From the NCBI RefSeq assembly GCF_902832845.1, contig NZ_CADFDB010000001.1, positions 496,001-560,000 on the forward strand: a DNA stretch of 64,000 bases, read 5' to 3'. This document shows positions 50,737 to 62,480 of the stretch, in pieces. The notes beneath the pieces were generated by a model. The model worked only from the letters and a program-made list of their open reading frames with translations, made no database searches and had not been told where the DNA came from. This DNA comes from Burkholderia metallica. GTDB taxonomy: Bacteria > Pseudomonadota > Gammaproteobacteria > Burkholderiales > Burkholderiaceae. The translations under genes and the position numbers were made by a program. The stretch's first letter is position 1. Each line of letters starts with the position of its first letter.

Positions 50737-51499
50737 GCGCGCTCCGGTCGTGTCGCTCGCGGGGCGCCGCGTGCTCGTCACGGGCGGCGCGCGCGGGCTC
50801 GGCGCGGCGTTCGTGACGGCGCTCGTCGAAGCGGGCGCGCAGGTCGCGTTCGGCGACGTGCTGGCCGACGAAGGCCGTGCGCTTGCCGCGCAACTCGCCG
50901 AAGCGGGCCACGTCGCGCATTTCTTTGCACTCGATCTCGCCGATCCGGCGAGCGTCGACGCGTTCGTCGCGCAGGGCGCGGCGGCGCTCGGCGGCATCGA
51001 CGCGCTGATCAACAACGCGGCGATCACGAACTCGGGCGGCAAGCTGTCGACGGAGCTCGACGTGTCGACCTGGGACGCCGTGATGAACGTGAACGTGCGC
51101 GGCGTGTGGCTCGTCAGCAATGCGGCGCTGCCGCACCTCGCGCAGTCGGGCCGCGGCGCGATCGTGAACCTCGCATCGGACACCGCGCTGTGGGGCGCGC
51201 CGAAGCTGCTCGCGTACGTCGCCAGCAAGGGTGCAGTGATCGCGATGACGCATGCGCAGGCGCGCGAATTCGGCGCGCACGGCGTGACGGTCAACGCGAT
51301 CGCGCCGGGGCTCACCGAAGTCGAGGCGACCGCCTACGTGCCGGCCGAGCGCCACGCGTTCTACATGCAGGGCCGCGCGCTGACGCGCGCGCAGGTGCCC
51401 GACGACGTGACGGGCCCGGTGCTGTTCCTGCTGTCGGACGGCGCGCGCTTCGTGACGGGGCAGTTGCTGCCGGTCAACGGCGGCTTCGTGATGAATTGA
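50729..51499 (+). CDS. Short-chain dehydrogenase/reductase, catabolic
   Basis: 256-residue classical SDR starting 8 bp inside the oxygenase gene. Cofactor motif TGGARGLG at about residues 19-26, DLADP, NNAAITNSGG at about 94-103, Ser in NLASDTALWG, active site YVASKGAV near residue 161 with both Tyr and Lys present. C-terminus FVTGQLLPVNGGFVMN. A role such as cis-dihydrodiol or hydroxy-intermediate dehydrogenation directly after the oxygenase is a reasonable inference from position. Confidence 0.87.
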   Translation: MAERAPVVSLAGRRVLVTGGARGLGAAFVTALVEAGAQVAFGDVLADEGRALAAQLAEAGHVAHFFALDLADPASVDAFVAQGAAALGGIDALINNAAITNSGGKLSTELDVSTWDAVMNVNVRGVWLVSNAALPHLAQSGRGAIVNLASDTALWGAPKLLAYVASKGAVIAMTHAQAREFGAHGVTVNAIAPGLTEVEATAYVPAERHAFYMQGRALTRAQVPDDVTGPVLFLLSDGARFVTGQLLPVNGGFVMN

Positions 51500-51536
51500 T
51501 TGAACTGAAGTTTTCACTCTGATGAAGGAGAGGACG

Positions 51537-52064
51537 ATGGCGGACGCCGATCTCGAACGCAAGTCGTGGGACCAGCCGGAAGGCGCAAGCTTCAACGACT
51601 GGATGGAAGGGCGCGTGGCGCGCTATGCGACGCGTCGCTACGACTGGGACGCACTGAAGTTCCAGGCCGACTACGACCCGAAGTACCGCCGCGCGCAGAT
51701 GCGCTACGTCGGCACTGGCGGCACGGGCGTCGCGAAGGACGTCAACACGGTGCCGGCCGGCGGCTTCACGTTCTCGACGATGGTCATCCCGGCCGGCAAC
51801 ATCGGCCCGAGCCACATCCACATGGACGTCGAGGAAATCTTCTTCGTGCTGCGCGGCAAGATGAAGGTGATCTGCGAGCGTGACGGCGAGACGTGGGAAG
51901 CGGTCCTCGGCGAGCGCGACCTGATCTCGGTGCCGCCGGGCGTGTATCGCACGGAAATCAACATCGGCGAGGAAGATGCGCTGATGTGCGTGATGCTCGG
52001 TTCGCCGAAGCCGGTCACGCCGACGTATCCGCCCGATTCGCCGCTCGCGAAGATCAAGCGTTGA
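51537..52064 (+). CDS. Cupin-domain protein
   Basis: 175-residue single-domain cupin; ATG 51537 after GAAGGAGAGGACG. The cupin metal motif is IGPSHIHMDVEEIFFVLRGKMKV (two His and Glu near residues 100-106). The second motif, ERDLISVPPGVYRTEIN, lacks the usual motif-2 His (Tyr-Arg there). An N-terminal helical arm precedes the barrel. Cupins in catabolic operons can be dioxygenases, isomerases or lyases; none can be singled out here. Confidence 0.82.
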   Translation: MADADLERKSWDQPEGASFNDWMEGRVARYATRRYDWDALKFQADYDPKYRRAQMRYVGTGGTGVAKDVNTVPAGGFTFSTMVIPAGNIGPSHIHMDVEEIFFVLRGKMKVICERDGETWEAVLGERDLISVPPGVYRTEINIGEEDALMCVMLGSPKPVTPTYPPDSPLAKIKR

Positions 52065-52081
52065 GACGGAGCGGCTGAGCA

Positions 52082-52978
52082 ATGAGTGTCATCGACAAAC
52101 GTGAACGCGACCGCACCGCGGCGTTCGCCGCGCTGCTCGGGCAGTTTCCCGAACAGCGTTGCGCGGCCGGCGCAGCGGGCACGATCGGCTACCGTGAGGC
52201 CGGCGCGCAGCATGCGGGCCGCGCGCTGCCCGTCGTGCTGCTGCACGGCATCGGGTCGGGCGCCGCATCGTGGGTGCGCCAGCTCGACACGCTCGGCGCA
52301 TCGCGGCGCGTGCTCGCGTGGGATGCGCCCGGTTACGGCGTGTCGACGCCGGTGCACGGCGAGTCGCCGGCCGCCGCCGATTACGCGGCGTCGCTGAACG
52401 CGTGGCTCGAGGCACTCGGCATCGAACGCTGCGTGCTGGTCGGCCACTCGCTCGGCGCGATCATCGCGGGCGGTCTCGCCCGCGCGATGCCCGCGCGGAT
52501 CGCCGGCCTGCTGCTGGTGTCGCCCGCGGGCGGCTACGGCGGCGCGCCCGCCGAAACGCGCGAATCGCGTCGCGACGCGCGGCTCGCGATGCTCGCCGCA
52601 CTCGGCCCGGCGGGGCTCGCCGAGCAGCGCAGCGGCAACATGCTGTCTGGTTTCGCGAACGAGGAGGCGCGCGCGTGGGTGCGCTGGAACATGGCGCGCA
52701 TCGTGCCGGCCGGCTACGCGCAGGCCACGCATCTGCTCGCGAACGCCGATCTCGCGGCCGATCTCGCCGGTTTTCGCGGCCGCACGGCCGTGGCCGTCGG
52801 CGCGAACGACGCGATCACGCCGCCTGCCGCGTGCGAGCGGATCGCCGCGGCCGCGCACGTCGGGCTGCAGGTGATTCCGCAAGCCGGTCATGCCGGCTAT
52901 GTCGAGGCACCGGCCGTTTATTCCGCACTGATCGACACGTTCTGCCGTCAGTGCGACTCGCAGCGGGGGCTGGCATGA
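52082..52978 (+). CDS. Alpha/beta hydrolase (possible meta-cleavage product hydrolase)
   Basis: 298-residue alpha/beta-hydrolase. Oxyanion motif VVLLHGIGSGAASW at about residues 51-64, nucleophile VGHSLGAII (Ser near 123), acid in GANDAITPP (Asp near 241) and catalytic His in AGHAGYVEAP (near 268). The pattern resembles HsaD/BphD-type C-C hydrolases and related esterases. Together with the VOC-type dioxygenase downstream it could cleave a ring-fission product; that pairing is inference. Confidence 0.85.
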   Translation: MSVIDKRERDRTAAFAALLGQFPEQRCAAGAAGTIGYREAGAQHAGRALPVVLLHGIGSGAASWVRQLDTLGASRRVLAWDAPGYGVSTPVHGESPAAADYAASLNAWLEALGIERCVLVGHSLGAIIAGGLARAMPARIAGLLLVSPAGGYGGAPAETRESRRDARLAMLAALGPAGLAEQRSGNMLSGFANEEARAWVRWNMARIVPAGYAQATHLLANADLAADLAGFRGRTAVAVGANDAITPPAACERIAAAAHVGLQVIPQAGHAGYVEAPAVYSALIDTFCRQCDSQRGLA

Positions 52979-53832
52979 ACGAACCGCTGAAACAACCCGA
53001 ACTCGAGAACGCGAGGGCCGAAGCCAGTTACGTCGTGCCCGGCCTCGAACGCGGGCTGCGGATCCTCGCGGAATTCTCGCCGCGCGAGCCCGTGCTCGGT
53101 GCGCCCGAGCTGTCGAAGCGGCTCGGCATTCCGCGCACGACGGTGTTCCGTCTGCTGCAGACGCTCGAATCGCTCGGCTTCCTCGAGCGCGCGGACAAGG
53201 ATCGCAACTACAAGCTCGGCATCGCCGTGCTGCGGCTCGGCTTCGAATACCTGAGCTCGCTGGAGCTGACCGATCTCGGCCTGCCGGTGATCGAGAGCCT
53301 GCGCGATGCGACCGGCTTCACGACGCACATCGTGATCCGCGACGGCCGCGACGTGGTGTTCGTCGCGAAGGCGCAGAGCCAGGCGCCGGTGTTCAGCTCG
53401 ATCCGCGTGAACGTCGGCACGCGCCTGCCCGCGCATGCGACGACGCACGGCCACGTGCTGATGGGCGACCTGTCGTTGAAGGAACTGCAAGCGCTGTATC
53501 CGGAAGGCACACTGAACCGGATGACGAACGCGACGCCGGAAACGGTCGACGCGCTGTATGCGGTGATCCGCGAGGATGCGCTGCGCGGCTACGGCGTCAG
53601 CAACTCGTCGTTCGAGCGCGGCATTTCGGTGGTCACGGCGCCGGTGCGCAACGAAACGCAGCGGATCGTCGCGTGCATCACGGTGACGGTGCCGCGGCCG
53701 GAAATCGACGCGGCGCTGATCGCGGACGGCCTGATCGACAAGGTGCAGCGCGCGGCGGCAGAACTGTCGCGGCGGCTCAATTACCGCTCGGACGACGAGC
53801 ACACGTTCATGAAAGCATTAGGACTCCGATGA
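52975..53832 (+). CDS. IclR family transcriptional regulator (second paralogue, inside the operon)
   Basis: 285-residue regulator starting in ATGA overlap with the hydrolase gene. It aligns along its length with the IclR at 46344: YVVPGLERGLRILAEFSPREP, PELSKRLGIPRTTVFRLLQTLESLGFLER, RDGRDVVFVAKAQSQ, VGTRLPAHATTHGHVLMGDL, SFERGISVVTAPVRNET. Most HTH recognition residues are shared, so both may bind the same TGTTCC-N6-GGAACA box. Being inside the operon, its dose rises with induction. This implies feedback regulation. Confidence 0.92.
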   Translation: MNEPLKQPELENARAEASYVVPGLERGLRILAEFSPREPVLGAPELSKRLGIPRTTVFRLLQTLESLGFLERADKDRNYKLGIAVLRLGFEYLSSLELTDLGLPVIESLRDATGFTTHIVIRDGRDVVFVAKAQSQAPVFSSIRVNVGTRLPAHATTHGHVLMGDLSLKELQALYPEGTLNRMTNATPETVDALYAVIREDALRGYGVSNSSFERGISVVTAPVRNETQRIVACITVTVPRPEIDAALIADGLIDKVQRAAAELSRRLNYRSDDEHTFMKALGLR

Positions 53833-54618
53833 TTCAGATCGATCTGACCGGGCAGGTGGCGGTGGTGACGGGCGGTTCGTCCGGCATCGGCCTCGCGACC
53901 GCCGAACGGTTTCTGCAGGCGGGCGCATCGGTCGCGATTTGCGGCCGGGACGGCGAGCGCCTCGCGCGCGCCGAAGCGATGCTCGTCGAAAAATATCCGG
54001 GCGCGCAATTGCTCGCCGTGCGCTGCAACGTGCTCGACGAAGCCGATGTGGCTGCGTTCGCGCAGGCGGTGTCCGCGCGCTTCGGCCGCGCCGACATGCT
54101 GGTCAACAACGCCGGCCAGGGCCGCGTATCGACCTTCGCCGACACGACCGACGACGCGTGGCGCGAAGAGCTCGAACTGAAGTATTTCAGCATCATCCGC
54201 CCGACGCGCGCGTTCCTGCCGCTGCTGCGCGACGCGCAGGCGCCGACGATCACCTGCGTGAACTCGCTGCTCGCGCTGCAGCCGGAGCCGCACATGGTCG
54301 CGACGTCGTCGGCGCGCGCGGGCGTGCTGAGCCTCGTGAAGTCGCTCGCGACCGAACTCGCGCCGCAGCGCATCCGCGTGAACTCGATCCTGATCGGCAT
54401 CGTCGAGTCGGGGCAGTGGCGCCGCCGCTACGAAGCGCAGGCGCAGGCCGGCGAAAGCTGGGACGACTGGACGGGCGCGCTCGCCCGCAAGAAGAACATT
54501 CCGCTGAACCGCTTCGGCAAGCCTGACGAGGCCGCCTGGGCGCTCTTTTATCTCGCAACGCATCTGTCGTCCTACACGACGGGCAGCCATATCGACGTTT
54601 CTGGAGGCTTTGCACGCC

Positions 54619-54626
<8 letters not shown>
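53829..54626 (+). CDS. SDR-fold protein with non-canonical active site
   Basis: 265-residue SDR-fold protein. The cofactor motif TGGSSGIGLATAERF (about 14-28), NNAGQGRV and the Ser segment CVNSLLALQPEP are normal. At the expected YxxxK position the sequence reads MVATSSARAGVLSLVKSL: Tyr is Thr and Lys is Arg. The C-terminus YTTGSHIDVSGGF is normal. It may bind NAD(P) without classical reductase chemistry, or use a different catalytic set. It overlaps iclR by 4 bp and the ThDP-enzyme gene by 8 bp. Confidence 0.8.
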
Positions 54627-57094
<2,468 letters not shown>

Positions 57095-57166
57095 CCGGGC
57101 CATTGAATGCCCGCCCGCGCCACGGCGCGGGCGAGCCTGCAGAGACAGATTTGTGGGACTTGTGAC

Positions 57167-58657
57167 ATGACTCCTTTCGATACGCGCCTCGTACCCGACG
57201 GCAACATCCTGATCGGCGGCGAATGGCGGCGCGGCCGTGGCGCGCCTTACGCGAGCATCTATCCGGCCGACCAGTCGCTGAACATGGAAGTGTCGACCGC
57301 GGACGCGCAAGACGCGGCCGACGCCGTCGTGGCCGCCGATGCCGCGTGGCGCCGCGCCGACTGGGCCGGGCTGAAGCCGCATCTGCGCGCGCAGGTGCTG
57401 TACCGCATCGCCGATCTGATCATGCAGCGCCACGAAGCGCTCGCGAACCTGCAGCGTCGCGACAACGGCAAGCCAATCGGCGAGACGCGCGTGCTGGTGG
57501 CGAGCGCCGCGAACACGTTCCGCTATTTCGCGGCGTGCCTCGAAACGCTCGACGAAGAGCTGACGCCGTCGCGCGGCGACTACCTGACGATGAGCGTGTA
57601 CGAACCGATCGGCGTGATCGCGGCGATCACGCCGTGGAATTCGCCGATCGCGTCCGACGCGCAGAAGCTCGCGCCGGCGCTCGCGGGCGGCAACGCGGTG
57701 GTGTTGAAGCCGGCCGAAGTCACGCCGCTCGTGTCGCTCGCGCTGGCGCGCATCTGCGAGGAAGCCGGCGTGCCGAAGGGCGTGCTGAGCGTGCTGCCGG
57801 GCAAGGGCTCGGTGATCGGCGACGTGCTCGTGCGGCATCCGCTGGTGAAGAAGGTGTCGTTTACCGGCGGCACCGAAGTGGGCCGCGGCATCGCGCGCAT
57901 CGCGGCCGAGAAGCTGATGCCCGTGTCGCTCGAACTCGGCGGCAAGTCGCCGACGATCGTATGCGACGACGCCAATCTCGATCACGCGGTCAACGGCGTG
58001 CTGTACGGCATCTTCAGCTCGTCGGGCGAAGCGTGCATCGCGGGCTCACGGCTGTTCGTGCAGCGCTCGGTGTACGACGAATTCATGCGACGCCTGGTGG
58101 CCGGCGCCCGCAAGCTGCGCGTGGGCGACCCGACGCGGCCCGACACGCAGATGGGGCCGCTGATCACCGCGAAGCATCGCGAATCGGTGGAGCGCTACGT
58201 CGCGCTCGGCCTCGAGGAAGGCGGCCGCCTGCTGTGCGGCGGCGAGCGGCCGTCGGGCGACGGCCGCGAAGACGGCTTCTTCTATCAGCCGACGATTCTC
58301 GAAGGTCTGCCGAACAGCGCGCGCATCTGCCAGGAAGAAATCTTCGGGCCGGTGCTCGTCGCGATGCCGTTCGACGACGAAGCGTCGCTGATCGTGGAGG
58401 CGAACGACAGCGTGTTCGGTCTTGCGGCCGGCATCTGGACGCGCGACTACAAGCGCGCATGGCGCATCGCGCGTGCGCTGGAGACGGGCACCGTCTGGAT
58501 CAACACGTACAAGCTGTTTTCGATCTCCACGCCGTTCTCGGGCTGGAAGGAGAGCGGGATGGGGCGCGAGAAGGGGCGCCTCGGTATCCGCGAGTACATG
58601 CAGCAGAAGAGCCTCTACTGGGGATTGAACGACGCGCCGCTGCCGTGGGCGAACTGA
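57167..58657 (+). CDS. NAD(P)-dependent aldehyde dehydrogenase
   Basis: 496-residue ALDH; ATG 57167. It shows EPIGVIAAITPWNSP (Asn of the oxyanion hole, near 163), KPAEVTPL, the cofactor loop VSFTGGTEVGRGIA near 238, LELGGKSP with catalytic Glu (near 262) and SSGEACIAGSR with the catalytic Cys (near 296). EEIFGPVL and PFSGWKESGMGREKG complete the family pattern. It would oxidise an aldehyde formed in the lower pathway, plausibly the product of the ThDP enzyme. Gap to the preceding gene 72 bp, to the next 18 bp. Confidence 0.93.
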   Translation: MTPFDTRLVPDGNILIGGEWRRGRGAPYASIYPADQSLNMEVSTADAQDAADAVVAADAAWRRADWAGLKPHLRAQVLYRIADLIMQRHEALANLQRRDNGKPIGETRVLVASAANTFRYFAACLETLDEELTPSRGDYLTMSVYEPIGVIAAITPWNSPIASDAQKLAPALAGGNAVVLKPAEVTPLVSLALARICEEAGVPKGVLSVLPGKGSVIGDVLVRHPLVKKVSFTGGTEVGRGIARIAAEKLMPVSLELGGKSPTIVCDDANLDHAVNGVLYGIFSSSGEACIAGSRLFVQRSVYDEFMRRLVAGARKLRVGDPTRPDTQMGPLITAKHRESVERYVALGLEEGGRLLCGGERPSGDGREDGFFYQPTILEGLPNSARICQEEIFGPVLVAMPFDDEASLIVEANDSVFGLAAGIWTRDYKRAWRIARALETGTVWINTYKLFSISTPFSGWKESGMGREKGRLGIREYMQQKSLYWGLNDAPLPWAN

Positions 58658-58675
58658 GCGAAGGGGAATGACGCA

Positions 58676-59638
58676 ATGAGCATTTTGGGAATCGAGCAGA
58701 TCACGTACGGCGTCGACGATCTCGCGACCTGCCGGCGCTTTTTCGCCGACTGGGGGCTGAAGGAAGTCGAGCACGACGACACGCAAGCACGCTTCGAGAC
58801 GCTGAACGGCTGCACCGTGCTGGTCGTCAAGGCCGACGATCCGGCGCTGCCGCCCGCGTTCGAAGCGGGCCCGACGGTGCGCGAAGTCACGTGGGGCGTC
58901 GCGACGCAGCAGGAACTCGACGCGCTGCGCGGCAAGCTCGCCGGCCAGCCCGGCTTTTACGCACGGAAGGACGCGCTCGGCTGTACCGACCCGAACGGGA
59001 TGGCGATTCGCATCGAAGTCACGCGCAAGCGTGAACTCGACATCACCGGCTCGCCGTCGAACGTGTGGGGCCGCACGCTGCGCGTCGACCAGCCGAGCCC
59101 GATCTACGCACGCGCGGAGCCGGTCGAGGTCGGCCACGTGGTGTTCTTCACGAACTGCCTCGACGCACAGGAAAAGTTCTATCACGAGCTGCTCGGCTTC
59201 GAGACGTCCGACCGTTATCCGGGCCGCGGTGCGTTCATGCGCTGCGCGCCGCACGGCGGCCACCACGACCTGTTCCTGCTCGCGCTGCCGAACGGCAAAC
59301 GCGGCCTGAACCATGTCGCGTTCACCGTGCGCGATATTCACGAAGTGTTCGGCGGCGGCCTGCACATCGACCGCTGCGGCTGGCAAACGCAACTCGGCCC
59401 GGGACGCCACCCGGTGTCGTCCGCGTACTTCTGGTACTTCCAGAATCCGGCCGGCGGCCTGATCGAGTACTACGCGGACGAGGACATGCTGACGCCCGAG
59501 TGGCAGCCGCGCGAATTCGAACCGGGCCCGACCGTGTTCGCCGAATGGGCCGTCGACGGCGGCCTCGACGGCAACACGCGCCGGCAGAAGGACGCGAAGG
59601 CGCCGGAAGGCAAGTTCATGACGGAGCGCAAATCGTGA
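58676..59638 (+). CDS. VOC-superfamily ring-cleavage (extradiol-type) dioxygenase
   Basis: 320-residue two-module VOC protein, the size of type I extradiol dioxygenases. First module: IEQITYGVDDLATCRRFFADWGL. Second module: VEVGHVVFFTNCLDAQEKFYHELLGFE with a His ligand near residue 159. LNHVAFTVRDIHEVF has the second His (near 221), and GLIEYYADEDML the Glu (near 268), the 2-His-1-carboxylate set. It would cleave a catecholic or hydroxylated intermediate beside a hydroxyl. Its stop overlaps the GTG start of the reductase gene. Confidence 0.82.
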   Translation: MSILGIEQITYGVDDLATCRRFFADWGLKEVEHDDTQARFETLNGCTVLVVKADDPALPPAFEAGPTVREVTWGVATQQELDALRGKLAGQPGFYARKDALGCTDPNGMAIRIEVTRKRELDITGSPSNVWGRTLRVDQPSPIYARAEPVEVGHVVFFTNCLDAQEKFYHELLGFETSDRYPGRGAFMRCAPHGGHHDLFLLALPNGKRGLNHVAFTVRDIHEVFGGGLHIDRCGWQTQLGPGRHPVSSAYFWYFQNPAGGLIEYYADEDMLTPEWQPREFEPGPTVFAEWAVDGGLDGNTRRQKDAKAPEGKFMTERKS

Positions 59639-60879
59639 GCGAAGGGACCACACAGGAGCAGGCCGCGCCCGGCACGGTCGTCGTGATCGGCGGCGGCCAG
59701 GCGGCCGGCTGGGTGCTGAAGACGCTGCGCGCGGAAGGCTACGCGGGCCGCCTCGTGATGATCGCGGACGAACCGCATCTGCCGTACGAGCGCCCGCCGC
59801 TGTCGAAGGCCGTGCTGGCCGGCGACGCCGACATCGACACCGTGCGCGTCGTGCGCCCGGACGAATTCGACACGCTGAACGTCGAAGCGTGGCAGCCGGA
59901 ACGCGCCGCGTCGATCGACCGCGCCCGCCGCGTCGTGAAAACCGCAAGCGGCCGCGAGATCGAATACGACCGCCTCGTGATCGCGACCGGCGGCACGTCG
60001 CGCCGCCTGCCGGATTCGATCGTCAGGACGCCGAACCTGCATTACCTGCGCACGCTCGACGAAGCGTCCGCGCTTGGCGAGAAGCTGCGCGCGAGCCGGC
60101 GCGTGCTCGTGATCGGCGGCGGCTGGATCGGCCTCGAAGTCGCGGCGACCGCGCGCAAGCTCGGCGTCGACGCCGTGGTGGTCGAAGGGGCGCCGCGGCT
60201 GTGCGGCCGCTCGGTGCCGCAGATCGTGTCGGATTTCCTGCTCGACCTGCATCGCGCGAACGGCGTCGACGTGCGGCTCGGTGCGGCACTCGCGTCGCTC
60301 GACGCGCAGCCGGGCGATGCGTCGAAGGTCCGCGCGACGCTTGCCGACGGCACGACGATCGACGCCGATTTCGCGGTGGCCGGCATCGGCATCGCGCTGA
60401 ACGCGTCGCTCGCGAGCGACGCGGGGCTGGCCGTCGACGACGGCATAGTCGTCGACGAATTCGGCGCGACGAGCGACCCGGCGATCTTCGCGTGCGGCGA
60501 CGTCGCGAACCATCACAACGGCTGGCTGAAGCGGCGCGTGCGGCTCGAATCGTGGGCCAATGCGCAGAACCAGGCGATCGCGGCCGCGAAGGCGGTGCTA
60601 GGCGTGCGTGCGCCGTACGCGGAGATTCCGTGGTTCTGGTCCGATCAGTACGACGTGAACCTGCAGATCCTCGGCGATCTGCCGGCCGATGCGCAGCTCG
60701 TCGTGCGCGGCGAGCTGGCCGCGCGTCGGGCGACGTTGTTTTTCGTGGGCGAAGGACATGTGAGAGGTGTCATCGCCGTCAACAACGCGCGCGAGCTGAA
60801 ACTCGCGCGCAAGTGGATGAACCAGGGCCGGGCAGTCGATACGGAAGCCCTGGCAGACACGAGCAAGGCCTTGGCCTGA
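59635..60879 (+). CDS. FAD-dependent ferredoxin reductase of the oxygenase system
   Basis: 414-residue rubredoxin/ferredoxin-reductase-type flavoprotein with GTG start in overlap (GTGA). The FAD motif VVVIGGGQAAGWVLKTLRAEG is at about 15-35, followed by DEPHLPYERPPLSKAVLAG. The NADH motif VLVIGGGWIGLEVAATARKLG is near 155-175, GIGIALN and FACGDVANHHN near 285. The C-terminus PWFWSDQYDVNLQILG is diagnostic. It should transfer electrons from NADH to the operon's Rieske ferredoxin, giving a three-component oxygenase with genes at both ends of the operon. Confidence 0.93.
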   Translation: MSEGTTQEQAAPGTVVVIGGGQAAGWVLKTLRAEGYAGRLVMIADEPHLPYERPPLSKAVLAGDADIDTVRVVRPDEFDTLNVEAWQPERAASIDRARRVVKTASGREIEYDRLVIATGGTSRRLPDSIVRTPNLHYLRTLDEASALGEKLRASRRVLVIGGGWIGLEVAATARKLGVDAVVVEGAPRLCGRSVPQIVSDFLLDLHRANGVDVRLGAALASLDAQPGDASKVRATLADGTTIDADFAVAGIGIALNASLASDAGLAVDDGIVVDEFGATSDPAIFACGDVANHHNGWLKRRVRLESWANAQNQAIAAAKAVLGVRAPYAEIPWFWSDQYDVNLQILGDLPADAQLVVRGELAARRATLFFVGEGHVRGVIAVNNARELKLARKWMNQGRAVDTEALADTSKALA

Positions 60880-60909
60880 CCGCGCGACGAGACACAGGAG
60901 ACTCCCCGC

Positions 60910-62310
60910 ATGAGCACTTTCGACAACGTCGTGGCCGGACGCGCCACGATGGAAGCTGCCGCCTCCACGCCCGGCGCGATCATCGCGCGGCTCGAGCGGC
61001 TTCCTGCCAACGCGATGCAGATCCGTGCGCGCGTGCTGATCGGCACCGCAACGTTCTTCGACGGCTTCGACGTGATCACGATCGCGGCGACGCTGCCGCT
61101 GCTGATTCACAAATGGGGGCTGTCGCCGACGCAGATCGGCATGCTGATCGCGTCCGGCGCGATCGGCCAGCTGATCGGCGCCTTCCTGTTTCCCGCGCTG
61201 TCCGAGAAACACGGCCGCGTGAAGGCGATCGCGTGGAGTTCGGCCGTGATCGGCGTCACGAGCATCGCATGCGGCTTCGCGCCGACGTTCGAGATCTTCG
61301 TGCTGCTGCGGATCTTGCAGGGCCTCGGCCTCGGCGGCGAGCTGCCGGTCGCCGCGACGTACATCAACGAGATCACGCGCGCCCATGGCCGCGGCCGTTT
61401 CGTGCTGCTGTACGAGATCGTGTTCCCGATCGGCCTGCTCGTGTCGATGGCGCTCGGCGCATGGCTCGTGCCGCGCTTCGGCTGGGAAATCATGTACTTC
61501 GTCGGCGGGCTGCCGCTGATCCTGTCGCTGGTGCTTACGCGCCTCGTGCCGGAGTCGCCGCGCTGGCTCGCGTCGCGCGGGCGTCTGGCCGAAGCAGGGC
61601 GGGCGGTCGGCGCGTTCGAAACGTCGGTGCGCGGCGAACTGCCGCCCGTCACGCAGGCGGCCGCGTTCGACGAGATGGTGCGCCAGCATCCGAAGCGCAA
61701 GATGAGCGACCTGTTCAGCGCCGCGTATCGCAAGCGCACGCTCGCGGTCGCGACGTTGTGGGCGACCTGTGGGTTCATCCAGTACGGGCTGTCGACGTGG
61801 CTGCCGACGATCTACAAGAACTTCTATCACGCGCCGCTGCAGCTCGCGCTGAACCTCGCGGTGATCGGCTCGGTGATGGGCGTGCTCGGGTCGCTGGCGT
61901 CCGCGCTGCTCGTCGACAAGCTCGGCCGCAAGCCGGTGATCGTCTGGTCGTTCGTGCTGTGCGCGCTGTCGTTGGCGCTCGCGGGCATCTATCACGCGTC
62001 GTCGGTGTACGTCGTTGCGCTTTTCTGCTCGCTGTCGCTCGGGTTGATGGCGTCGGGGTTCATTACCGCGTACGTCTATACGCCGGAGCAGTATCCGACG
62101 AGCATCCGCGCGTCGGGCTGCGGGCTCGGCAGCGCGTGGCTGAAGATCGCATCGTTCGTCGCGCCGATGGTCGTGCCGCACGCGATTATCGGCGGGAACC
62201 TCGCGCCGGCGTTCTACCTGATCGGCGTCGTGCCGCTGATCGCGGCGCTGACCGTGCACTTCGTCGGCATCGAGACGAAGGGGAAGGTGCTCGAAGCGCT
62301 GGAAGCGTAA
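60910..62310 (+). CDS. MFS transporter, aromatic acid:H+ symporter (AAHS) type
   Basis: 466-residue inner-membrane transporter with about 12 transmembrane segments. Features: ATFFDGFDVITIAATLPLL in TM1 with the Asp-rich DGFD motif typical of AAHS/PcaK. LSEKHGRVKAIAW is loop 2-3 and RILQGLGLGGELPVAATYINE is TM4. GFIQYGLSTWLPTIYKNFY is TM7 and ETKGKVLEAL the C-terminal tail. It probably imports the aromatic substrate. Last gene of the operon, 30 bp after the reductase gene, followed by a strong terminator. Confidence 0.9.
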   Translation: MSTFDNVVAGRATMEAAASTPGAIIARLERLPANAMQIRARVLIGTATFFDGFDVITIAATLPLLIHKWGLSPTQIGMLIASGAIGQLIGAFLFPALSEKHGRVKAIAWSSAVIGVTSIACGFAPTFEIFVLLRILQGLGLGGELPVAATYINEITRAHGRGRFVLLYEIVFPIGLLVSMALGAWLVPRFGWEIMYFVGGLPLILSLVLTRLVPESPRWLASRGRLAEAGRAVGAFETSVRGELPPVTQAAAFDEMVRQHPKRKMSDLFSAAYRKRTLAVATLWATCGFIQYGLSTWLPTIYKNFYHAPLQLALNLAVIGSVMGVLGSLASALLVDKLGRKPVIVWSFVLCALSLALAGIYHASSVYVVALFCSLSLGLMASGFITAYVYTPEQYPTSIRASGCGLGSAWLKIASFVAPMVVPHAIIGGNLAPAFYLIGVVPLIAALTVHFVGIETKGKVLEALEA

Positions 62311-62340
62311 GCGCGGCCGGTGGTAGCGGATGACGTGACG

Positions 62341-62369
62341 AGGCCCGGGCGGATGTCCGGGCCTTTTTG
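62341..62369 (+). terminator. Rho-independent terminator of the catabolic operon
   Basis: AGGCCCGG (62341-62348) / CCGGGCCT (62357-62364) with 8-nt loop, then TTTTTG. It lies 30 bp after the MFS stop and marks the end of the 14-gene operon. Confidence 0.88.
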
Positions 62370-62480
62370 TCTGGCGCGCCGCGGGTGCCGGTGCAGAGCG
62401 CGTCGTGCGAACGCGCGCAGTGACCGGCTTGCGGCTTGCGTGTTCTAATTCACGCTTCCGTTTTCAGAACGACTGTCGCC

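Noticed and set aside
59889-62333. 814-codon plus-strand frame across the reductase and MFS genes
   Set aside because: Shadow frame of two well-supported genes; extremely Arg-rich.
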